From Selenomonadaceae bacterium (GTDB lineage: Bacteria > Bacillota > Negativicutes > Selenomonadales > Selenomonadaceae): 34,847 nt of DNA. The stretch is taken from contig JAFVEZ010000040.1 of the NCBI GenBank assembly GCA_017475745.1, positions 1 to 34,847 of the forward strand, given 5' to 3'. The notes under the pieces were generated by a model. That model saw nothing but the letters and a program-made list of their open reading frames with translations. It was not told where the DNA came from and searched no databases. The stretch's first letter is position 1; each line of letters opens with the position of its first letter. The translations under genes and the position numbers were made by a program. Shown here piece after piece: positions 7,759 through 14,111 of the stretch.

Positions 7759-7885
7759 CTCGTCGGTCTCACCAATCGACGAAATTTGACAAAGTGTAGA
7801 GAGGTGATGTAAAGGATTTAATATTAACATTCTGGAATAATATTAAGAAGGCGAGACTTTTAATTTGGGAAGGTCTTGTCTTTTT
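7624..7885 (+). ncRNA. Candidate small RNA with three CTCRCCA-loop hairpins
   Basis: This is a stretch of about 260 bases in a 458-base gap without a gene. Hairpin A (7654-7695) has about 18 pairs with two bulges, and its upper end exposes CTCGCCA (7671-7677). Hairpin B is a perfect 12-bp stem (7697-7708 with 7716-7727) around the loop CTCACCA (7709-7715). Hairpin C is an 8-bp stem (7760-7767 with 7775-7782) around the same loop CTCACCA (7768-7774). The stems differ in sequence while the loops are conserved, which points to selection on RNA loops. An AT-rich 7-bp hairpin and a terminator follow. The loop core TCACC is shared with the 3' end of 16S rRNA and is complementary to AGGTGA-type ribosome binding sites. 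The class is unknown to me. Strand is inferred from promoter and terminator. Confidence 0.55.
7850..7885 (+). terminator. Rho-independent terminator of the candidate small RNA
   Basis: Stem GGCGAGAC (7850-7857) pairs with GTCTTGTC (7873-7880), eight pairs including two G-T pairs, and is followed directly by TTTTT. The T-run direction fits the plus strand only. Nothing is coded on the plus strand here, so it most likely ends a non-coding transcript. Confidence 0.6.
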
Positions 7886-7891
7886 AATTTA

Positions 7892-7958
7892 TGCAATAAA
7901 AATAGGTTTTTATTTCTCAAGAGTTTATAAAGACGGAAACAAAAACCTTTTTATTGCA
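7892..7958 (-). terminator. Large inverted repeat downstream of the pyrophosphatase gene
   Basis: Two arms of about 18-20 bases pair as TGCAATAAAA / TTTTATTGCA, then AGGTTTTT / AAAAACCT after a 2-base bulge. The loop is about 29 bases. It lies 16 bases past the pyrophosphatase stop and is the likely terminator for that gene; the arms are T/A-rich, so it could act in both directions. Confidence 0.55.
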
Positions 7959-7973
7959 ATGAGTATGTGCTAT

Positions 7974-9620
7974 TTATTGATTGGTTATCCTTTTAACAGC
8001 CTCAGAGAGAGGCGGAATCATCTGTTTTTTACGACTCATGACACCAGGCAGATAAACATGAGTGCCGCTGGCGTCCTTCTTGAAGGCTTCACCAATTAAT
8101 GTCTTGGGTGAACCGGTGAAGAGAAGATAAGTTGCTTCCTCAAGAATATCAGTGACCATCATCAAATCCATATCATAACCTTCGCGGTCGCAGTTTTCCT
8201 GCATTGCCGCGATCAATTTATCTTCAATATCGAGAACTTCTTGAGGATCCATGACGGAGATTTGTGAAACGACAATCTTATAATCGCCGATCTTGAACTC
8301 TTTGAGATCAGTCTTGATGATCTCCTGCGGTGTCTTGTCGCCGATACCTGCACCAGCCTTGAGCATAGCAAGACCATATTCACGCAAGTTGACACCAGCA
8401 ATCTGTGCGAGACGCTCGGCAGTTCTCTTGTCCTTCTCGGTGCAGGTTGGAGACTTAAAGAGCACCGTATCGGAGAGAATAGCAGAGAGCAACAGACCTG
8501 CAATCGAAGGCGGAATATCAATATCATTCTGCCAGTAAATGTTGGCGATAATCGTACAAGTACAGCCAACAGGCTCTTGGTGAATGTAAATTGGCTCAGA
8601 AGTCTGAATACCGCCAAGCCTATGGTGATCGACAATCTCGACGATCTTGGCGTCCTCAATGCCCTCAATGGCTTGTCCGCGCTCATTGTGGTCAACAAGG
8701 ATTATGCGCTCGTGTGCCGGCAGCATAATCTCATCAGAAGTGACAATACCGACCAACTTATTGTTCTCAACGACAGGATAGCTCCTAAATCTGTGTTCGT
8801 CCATAATACCCTTGATGTCACTCAGCAAGTCCATAGGCTTAAAACAGATTGGGTTGTCGTGCATGATACGGCGAATCGGCACACACTGATTGATGAGACG
8901 GCCGACCGTGTAGGTGTCATAAGGCGTTGAGAGGATAAAACGATTGAGTGCCTTGGCTTCGGCAATAATCTCAGGTGGTACGCGACAATCATTGGTGATA
9001 ATCAAGCAAGAGACATCGAGTGCCAAGATTTTCTTGAGGGTATCAAGACTTCTATCGCCTGTGAGGACAATATCACCAGGCTCAATGATCTCTTTGGCTT
9101 TGGCAACACTGCCGGTGAGGATTCTGATATTTCCTTCAATGATTTCATTCTCATCGCCGGAGACAAGTGCCTTGGCTTCTGTCGCTTGAATTATATCACG
9201 ATAGCGAACGCGCATATCAGCAAGACTTTGAAGTCCAAGCTCAAGAAAATAACGTTTTGCAAGGTCGCCTGTTGAAACAATGCCGACTAGTCCGCCTTTG
9301 CTATCAACAACTGGAATAGATCTCAAATCATTCTTACGCATGACTTCTCCAAGGTGTCTTATAGTGTCATGCTGTCTAACGACCGTCTTTACCTCCAGCA
9401 CGACATCTTTGACACGTGGATAGAGGTCTTGAATCATTATAGGCTCATCAACCTTGAAGTATTCGAGTGCGTATTTAGTCTCATTATTGACTTTGCCACA
9501 GCGTGCCGCAACGGCATTTATTCCCATTGCTCTCTTTAGATTTGCATAGCTGATCGCCGAGCAGATAGAATCAGTATCCGGATTGCGGTGACCAATTACA
9601 TAAATAGGTTTACCCTTCAT
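7974..9620 (-). CDS. ppaC: Manganese-dependent family II inorganic pyrophosphatase with CBS and DRTGG domains
   Basis: This 548-residue cytosolic enzyme hydrolyses pyrophosphate and pulls biosynthetic reactions forward. The DHH-family catalytic domain is split. GHRNPDTDS (about 10-18) opens it, and after a regulatory insert come VDHHRLGG (near 332) and the DHHA2 part. The insert, about 70-300, holds two CBS domains (LRSIPVVDSKGGLVGIVSTG and FRSYPVVENNKLVGIVTSDE) flanking a DRTGG domain. CBS-pyrophosphatases with DRTGG are inhibited or activated by adenine nucleotides and activated by diadenosine polyphosphates. The start ATG at 9620 has AGGAGGG upstream. It is transcribed alone from a strong promoter at 9672-9700. 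Confidence 0.95.
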   Translation of the reverse strand: MKGKPIYVIGHRNPDTDSICSAISYANLKRAMGINAVAARCGKVNNETKYALEYFKVDEPIMIQDLYPRVKDVVLEVKTVVRQHDTIRHLGEVMRKNDLRSIPVVDSKGGLVGIVSTGDLAKRYFLELGLQSLADMRVRYRDIIQATEAKALVSGDENEIIEGNIRILTGSVAKAKEIIEPGDIVLTGDRSLDTLKKILALDVSCLIITNDCRVPPEIIAEAKALNRFILSTPYDTYTVGRLINQCVPIRRIMHDNPICFKPMDLLSDIKGIMDEHRFRSYPVVENNKLVGIVTSDEIMLPAHERIILVDHNERGQAIEGIEDAKIVEIVDHHRLGGIQTSEPIYIHQEPVGCTCTIIANIYWQNDIDIPPSIAGLLLSAILSDTVLFKSPTCTEKDKRTAERLAQIAGVNLREYGLAMLKAGAGIGDKTPQEIIKTDLKEFKIGDYKIVVSQISVMDPQEVLDIEDKLIAAMQENCDREGYDMDLMMVTDILEEATYLLFTGSPKTLIGEAFKKDASGTHVYLPGVMSRKKQMIPPLSEAVKRITNQ

Positions 9621-9671
9621 TAAATTGCCCTCCTATACTGTCGAATCGAAACTTGGAATATTGATATGTAC

Positions 9672-9700
9672 ATTATACGCAAAATCATTCGCCTTGTCTA
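9672..9700 (-). promoter_or_regulatory. Promoter of the pyrophosphatase gene
   Basis: On the minus strand TAGACA (9700-9695), a 17-base spacer and a perfect TATAAT (9677-9672) lie about 50 bases before the start codon, giving a short leader. Confidence 0.75.
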
Positions 9701-9756
9701 TGCAGAATTCAGAAAATTTTTCATTATTGATAATCTGACATATAAATGATATACTG

Positions 9757-10215
9757 TCAGTAACCGAAGGTTATCAGTTTCCACTTACCACCGTTTGTTC
9801 GTGCCAGATACCAAGACCAATCCTCATACTCAGAGTCGGTGTTGAAGGTTGTATTATGATTTTCATATTTAGGTGAGTGAAAGTTACTGAAGAAGGCAAT
9901 GCATTGAGTAAAGTTTGGCTCATATCCGCGACTTTGCGCCAATTCGTTCAGCCATTCGATATTCTCTTTGGTGTTGCAGTAGTCATCATCGGTGTAGCGA
10001 ATGGTGTGCAGCTCACAGCCGTCCCACCTGCTGAACATTTCCTTGATGATCGTTATGGCCGAGTCCATGTCCTCACGTGAGTAAATTTCAGACACACCAT
10101 AGACGATCTTGACCTTGGAAACATCACCAGCAGCTTCAGTCAAACTGCCATAAAAGATTGTACCTATTGCAAAGAGGATTGTGGTAATATTTCTGAGATG
10201 TTTTATTTTGAACAT
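9757..10215 (-). CDS. Secreted small protein of unknown function
   Basis: This 152-residue protein begins with a basic stretch and a hydrophobic segment (about 9-28, ending SLTEAA), so it is a probable Sec-exported periplasmic protein without a lipobox. The mature part has an alpha/beta pattern with EIYSREDMDSAITIIKEMF, then CELHTIRYTDDDYC, then a C-terminal WYLARTNGGKWKLITFGY. The layout reminds me of small exported DUF4829-type proteins of Firmicutes, but I cannot confirm that. Three Cys residues in the mature part could form a disulfide. The start has AAGGAG seven bases upstream. It is divergent from the universal stress gene, with only 43 bases between their starts. Confidence 0.75.
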   Translation of the reverse strand: MFKIKHLRNITTILFAIGTIFYGSLTEAAGDVSKVKIVYGVSEIYSREDMDSAITIIKEMFSRWDGCELHTIRYTDDDYCNTKENIEWLNELAQSRGYEPNFTQCIAFFSNFHSPKYENHNTTFNTDSEYEDWSWYLARTNGGKWKLITFGY

Positions 10216-10258
10216 GATTTTCTCCTTGTCGACAGAATTGTATAAAGAGGTGTTTTAG

Positions 10259-10675
10259 ATGATAAAGAATATTTTAGTGCCGGTTGACGGATCGGCAAGC
10301 TCAGACCGTGCTGTTACTCAAGCTATTTCAATCGCTGATCTCTGTGAGTCGAAGCTGAATTTTTTATATGTGGCGAATATCAATCAGCTTGCAATCAACG
10401 CCTGTCTTTCTGATGCAATCCTCGCGGCAGTCCGTAAGGCCGGTGATGTGATTCTGGAACGAGCAGTGAACATGGTGCCGAGTGATATTAAATATGAGAC
10501 TTTTTCCGAGACCGGCTCACCAGCAGTGACTATCCTTGATTTTGAAAAGCAGATTAAACCAGATTTGATTGTCATGGGCAGCCGCGGTCTTGGTCTCGTC
10601 AAGGGCGTACTCCTTGGCAGTGTCAGTCAGTACATTGTGGAGCAGTCTACTTGTCCCGTCATGGTGGTAAAATAA
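10259..10675 (+). CDS. Universal stress protein, UspA family
   Basis: This 138-residue single-domain Usp protein starts MIKNILVPVDGSASSDRA, with the conserved Asp of the first strand, and ends STCPVMVVK. The ATP-binding motif G-2X-G-9X-G-(S/T) is present as GSRGLGLVKGVLLGS. It should therefore belong to the nucleotide-binding branch, which can autophosphorylate and dimerise. The role is general stress survival; the trigger is not visible. The start has AAGAGGTG seven bases upstream. It is monocistronic, with a hairpin and then a terminator after the stop. Confidence 0.93.
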   Translation: MIKNILVPVDGSASSDRAVTQAISIADLCESKLNFLYVANINQLAINACLSDAILAAVRKAGDVILERAVNMVPSDIKYETFSETGSPAVTILDFEKQIKPDLIVMGSRGLGLVKGVLLGSVSQYIVEQSTCPVMVVK

Positions 10676-10714
10676 AAGCAGGAGCATTTGTCTGCACCTG
10701 CAATTATACTATAT

Positions 10715-10742
10715 TGCTGCTGAATTGGCAGCATTATTTTTT
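10715..10742 (+). terminator. Rho-independent terminator after the universal stress gene
   Basis: Stem TGCTGC / GCAGCA with a 7-base loop is followed by TTATTTTTTG. A second, T-less hairpin (10678-10701, GCAGG/CCTGC) lies just before it. The terminator overlaps the last codons of the convergent TPR remnant. Confidence 0.7.
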
Positions 10743-11177
10743 GTTTTGGAGAAGTTTTTCAACTCTCTGCTTGGCTTTTATGATTTTTTTATTTTCTGGC
10801 TCCCATATCAATGCTTCTTCATAATCTTTCAAAGCGGCTTCATATTTTTGTAATTGTTCATTGCATTGTCCGCGCATATTATAAATATTGTTGTCGCCTG
10901 TATGTGAATTTGGATCAGAAAAGTCATCAAAATAATCTGCATTGTAACTGATTGCTTCATCAAAATACTTTAATGATTCTGTATAATTTTTCATTTTGAA
11001 ATAGATTCTGCCAATTCGTCCTCGATAATTTTTATTATTACATAAAATGACATCCTTATTTTTAACTACAACCGTATAACCATTTCCGTCAATTTGTGTA
11101 TTTATATTTTCATTTTTTGAATCAACGGTAAATTGTATTTCACCAGGATTAAGTTTTGGTGTAAATTCTATAATTTT
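10734..11177 (-). pseudogene. TPR-protein remnant without a usable start
   Basis: The frame is open from 11177 to the stop at 10734 (147 codons), with an in-frame TAA at 11180-11178 just before it. The C-terminal half holds two tetratricopeptide-like repeats: YFDEAISYNADYFDD, and YEAALKDYEEALIWEPENKK. The first ATG in frame is at 10994 and has no ribosome binding site. The preceding 61 codons read as ordinary protein (for example NGYTVVVKNKDVILCNN), so the coding frame extends upstream of that ATG. An out-of-frame ATG at 11185 would join the frame if the run of six A after it had one more base. Either a one-base deletion or a truncation against the exonuclease terminator is likely. No partner gene is visible. 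Confidence 0.55.
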
Positions 11178-11184
11178 TTAACCA

Positions 11185-11234
11185 TATAAAATAAACGGCT
11201 ACTCAATCGCCATTTAGTCGATCGAGTAGCCGTT
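11185..11234 (-). terminator. Rho-independent terminator of the exonuclease gene
   Basis: An 11-bp perfect stem (11194-11204 with 11224-11234) continues as a 4-bp inner stem. On the minus strand it is followed by TTTATTTTAT. It lies 63 bases past the exonuclease stop. Confidence 0.75.
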
Positions 11235-11296
11235 CACTCTTAACTCTTTGATTGAATACACAAACTCACCTCGAAATTTTTTTAATAACGGTTTCA

Positions 11297-11950
11297 TTAA
11301 TCAAACTTGAGGTTCATTAATTCAGGACATAAATCACCTATTGAAGAAGATAATTCATTTGGCTTTAATAGATCAATGACAGGTTGCATTGTTTTCATGA
11401 AGGCTTCATTGTCCTGCATGAGTGCCAATATCGCTGCTGTATTTTCAGCGTCTGCCAAAGCGGTATGTGCTGTGCCTTCAAAATTTCTATTCATTGCGCC
11501 GATTGCGTGTTTAAGTGCCAGATTATTGTGAAGTCCTATCTTATCATCAAATGCCTTCTGCAAGTCCACCCAATGTTTCTCCAGCCAATTAACATCAAAG
11601 GTTGGAATCTTAAATCGACATTCATTCTTGAGTTGATTCATATCCGAAGTACTCCACGAATATAAAGTGACATCTTCAGTGCCGATCCAATCCATAAAGT
11701 TATTAAATTCTTTGACGAAAGTTTCCTTGTCGGCAACAGTCTCATTCGTTATACCTGTGAGCTTGGTGATGTGTTTAGTAATTTCTCCATGCTGCGGTTT
11801 GACATAACATTGAAACTCATCAACCTGCTTATATTTATCGTCAAGTTTCACTGCACCGATTTCGATGACCTCGTCTGTGACTTGTCGGCGTATTTCCTTT
11901 TCGGTTCGTTTGATTGGATTCATTTCCAAATCAAGGACAACGTGAATCAT
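11297..11950 (-). CDS. DEDDh 3'-5' exonuclease family protein (KapD/DnaQ-like)
   Basis: This 217-residue protein has an RNase T/DnaQ exonuclease fold. The first acidic motif is VVLDLEMNP (D and E of DEDD). The second Asp lies in SWSTSDMNQLKNE, and the last motif is HTALADAENT with the catalytic His and Asp. The segment KHITKLTGIT matches the usual Exo II lead-in. The DLEMNP form is typical of stand-alone KapD-like exonucleases of Firmicutes rather than the polymerase epsilon subunit. The substrate (RNA or single-stranded DNA) is not determinable. The ATG at 11950 has CAGGAGGG upstream. It is separated from the diguanylate cyclase gene upstream by 27 bases and may be read through from it, then stopped by its own terminator. 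Confidence 0.85.
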   Translation of the reverse strand: MIHVVLDLEMNPIKRTEKEIRRQVTDEVIEIGAVKLDDKYKQVDEFQCYVKPQHGEITKHITKLTGITNETVADKETFVKEFNNFMDWIGTEDVTLYSWSTSDMNQLKNECRFKIPTFDVNWLEKHWVDLQKAFDDKIGLHNNLALKHAIGAMNRNFEGTAHTALADAENTAAILALMQDNEAFMKTMQPVIDLLKPNELSSSIGDLCPELMNLKFD

Positions 11951-11977
11951 TTTTTCCCTCCTGAATTATCTAATATA

Positions 11978-13123
11978 TTAATATTTTTTGCAGAAACAGG
12001 CTTTTCCATTACTTTTTGCTTGATATAATGCCTGGTCTGCTCGTTGATAAAGTTCGTCAAAGTTACATGTTCCGGTAAAGTCCATGCCTATACCGATACT
12101 ACACGAGAAGTGCGTAGCAGATTGTACTTTCAAGTTATCAAGTTCGCGGAGGATTTCTCGGGCAATTTCGTCAACTCTTCCAACAAATGTAGGAACTTCC
12201 TTCATGAAGACCATGAACTCATCTCCGCCAATCCTGCCGATTACATCTTTGCTTCTAAAAGCACGCTTCAAAATTCTAGCAAAGCCTTTCAAGGCTTCAT
12301 CACCAATTTGATGACCATATTTATCGTTGACATGTTTGAAGTCATCAAAGTCTAATATAAATAGAATGGCAACTTCTTTTGTGGTGCTGCAGTCTTTGAT
12401 TCCGGCTTTCGCGGCTTCCTCAAAGGATATTTTATTATACAAACCCGTCAAAAGATCATGCTCACTCTTGTTTGTCACTTCTGAGAATTTTTGTGTAAAT
12501 GATTCAATATGTCGAAGAATGAACAAGAAAACCATAACGAGTACTACAATCATTGTAATCATCGTCGTGAAGATATATTTGCTGATTGCCCAATCGAAAG
12601 GCTTGATTGATTGAGATGCCATTAATGCGCCGACTACAGAATTGTCACTCTCTTGGCGAATGGGTATTACATAGGCTTGACACTCATGTCCATTAATCAT
12701 GATACTTTTGCACCAGAGTTGATAGCCCTTCTCCAAGGTGTTTCTTTTGATGTTATTTTCAATCTCTAAATCGGTGCAACGAAAGCCATTCTCATCAATA
12801 ATGGAAGTCATGATTGCCTTATCACCAAAGAAGATAGTAACATCAACGGTTGTTTGGTTTTTCAGATCGTCCACGATTGAGGTCTCTTCTGAGACATTGA
12901 AGTTTAACCCTCGCCAAATATTGCCGTCAGCTTTTTCACTATAGTCACCGTAACCGCGACTTGAATACATTGTCAATGCAGCCAAGGCCGTTGATTTAAG
13001 ATGCGCTTCTGTTTTATCGTAAAGGTTAGAACTTAACTGAGCAAGCCCTAATATCAATGAGATGATAGCAAAGATGACAATCGGAATGCAGTTGACAAGT
13101 AAAAGTTTCGTTCTCATGGTCAT
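11978..13123 (-). CDS. Membrane-bound diguanylate cyclase with extracytoplasmic sensor
   Basis: This protein of about 381 residues is built as TM helix (about 5-28), extracytoplasmic sensor of about 155 residues (Cache-like by size and position), TM helix (about 185-207), then GGDEF domain (about 220-381). The active site is RIGGDEFMVF. The inhibitory I-site RSKD lies exactly five residues before it, so product feedback is expected. LTGLYN and ADQALYQAKSNGK are further GGDEF landmarks. It makes c-di-GMP from two GTP. The upstream gene ends TAA directly against ATG 13129; AAGG spacing favours the second ATG at 13123. As the last gene of the mla-tamB operon it follows a periplasmic binding lipoprotein, a likely ligand partner. 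Confidence 0.9.
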   Translation of the reverse strand: MTMRTKLLLVNCIPIVIFAIISLILGLAQLSSNLYDKTEAHLKSTALAALTMYSSRGYGDYSEKADGNIWRGLNFNVSEETSIVDDLKNQTTVDVTIFFGDKAIMTSIIDENGFRCTDLEIENNIKRNTLEKGYQLWCKSIMINGHECQAYVIPIRQESDNSVVGALMASQSIKPFDWAISKYIFTTMITMIVVLVMVFLFILRHIESFTQKFSEVTNKSEHDLLTGLYNKISFEEAAKAGIKDCSTTKEVAILFILDFDDFKHVNDKYGHQIGDEALKGFARILKRAFRSKDVIGRIGGDEFMVFMKEVPTFVGRVDEIAREILRELDNLKVQSATHFSCSIGIGMDFTGTCNFDELYQRADQALYQAKSNGKACFCKKY

Positions 13124-13129
13124 AAGCAT

Positions 13130-14092
13130 TTACCTTAAATTCTCTTTAGTGACAGCACTTACGCCAGTATCTATTATTACGTTTTTATCGTTGTATATAC
13201 CTTGTAATGCTTGAACTGCAATTTCTATTCCGTCATGACCCATCTTTTGAGGATTTTGTTGTATCGTTGCATATATAATGCCTTTATCTATCATCGAAAG
13301 CGTAAGATCAGCGGTATCAAAACCTATTACAATCGGCACAGAATCAGAAGCTTTGATCTGCTCAGTGACAGCAAAGGTAGATTGTTGATTAGTGGCGAAG
13401 TAGCCGACATATTCAGGGTGAGCCTTCACATCGGTTTTGATTATATTAACGTCATTGTTCATATAAACCGTAGGAGCTACTGTAAAATTTGTACCCTCAA
13501 AGACTTCGCGGAAACCTTTGACTCTTAACATTGTATTTTGAGTATTGGCACTCACTGCTGCAACTCCTATAACTCCGCTTTCAATGTTTCTCTTTTGAAG
13601 GGCTTGCAGCATTGTCTCACCTGCAACTCTACCGGCTGTTTCATTGCCTGTCATTAGAGTGGCAACAGCATCATGGGTGGCAGCACTGTCAATATAAATT
13701 ATCTTCACTCCTGCTTCGTCAGCTCTTTTGAGATTTTCGTTGAGTTCTGTCAAAGAGATAGCCGAGACTAGAATTGCATTGACATTTTCGTCAACGGCCC
13801 TATCTATACATTCACCTTGAAGGGCAGCTAAGTGCTCATCGGGTGCAATCCATTTATAATTTATTCCACCAAGCTCTTTGACTGCTTGCCGACAACCTTC
13901 GTCTATCAATTTCCAATAATTGTTATTGCGTCGATCCATGGTAATTAAATAGATTTTATAGCCATCTTCACTATTGGCGAGCATTTCTTTTAATGTGGTA
14001 TCTTTTCTTATGACAAAATTTGTACCATCGTTTACACAACCTGTCAGCACAATAACTGTCAAGATACTCATAATCACAAGTAATCTTCTCAT
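13130..14092 (-). CDS. Sugar-type substrate-binding lipoprotein (Peripla_BP_4 family)
   Basis: This 320-residue protein has a lipoprotein signal: MRRLLVIM, a hydrophobic stretch, and lipobox VLTGC with Cys 19. The rest is a two-lobed type I periplasmic binding fold like RbsB. It opens IYLITMDRRNNNYW and has AVDENVNAILVSAI, GVKIIYIDSA, LMTGNETAGRVAGETM, VIGFDTADLTLSMIDKG and ATIQQNPQKMGHDG. The usual ligand is a sugar or autoinducer-2-like molecule. No ABC permease or ATPase for sugar lies nearby; the next gene, a diguanylate cyclase, starts directly at its stop. I start it at 14092 with GAGGAA upstream; the longer frame to 14161 overlaps tamB. A sensory rather than transport role is inferred. 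Confidence 0.88.
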   Translation of the reverse strand: MRRLLVIMSILTVIVLTGCVNDGTNFVIRKDTTLKEMLANSEDGYKIYLITMDRRNNNYWKLIDEGCRQAVKELGGINYKWIAPDEHLAALQGECIDRAVDENVNAILVSAISLTELNENLKRADEAGVKIIYIDSAATHDAVATLMTGNETAGRVAGETMLQALQKRNIESGVIGVAAVSANTQNTMLRVKGFREVFEGTNFTVAPTVYMNNDVNIIKTDVKAHPEYVGYFATNQQSTFAVTEQIKASDSVPIVIGFDTADLTLSMIDKGIIYATIQQNPQKMGHDGIEIAVQALQGIYNDKNVIIDTGVSAVTKENLR

Positions 14093-14111
14093 TAAATATT
14101 CCTCATAGTCG

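Noticed and set aside
7802..7815. GAGGTG directly followed by ATG TAA, a ribosome-site-like sequence in the small-RNA region
   Set aside because: The only start there meets a stop at once and no longer frame follows; more likely part of the RNA's pairing scheme.
8213..8698. 161-codon second minus-strand frame inside the pyrophosphatase gene
   Set aside because: The main frame encodes intact catalytic and CBS domains; this is an out-of-frame shadow.
9736..9759. Hairpin TGACATATA / TATACTGTCA at the end of the secreted-protein gene, considered as a terminator
   Set aside because: It overlaps the stop codon and no clear T-run follows on the minus strand.
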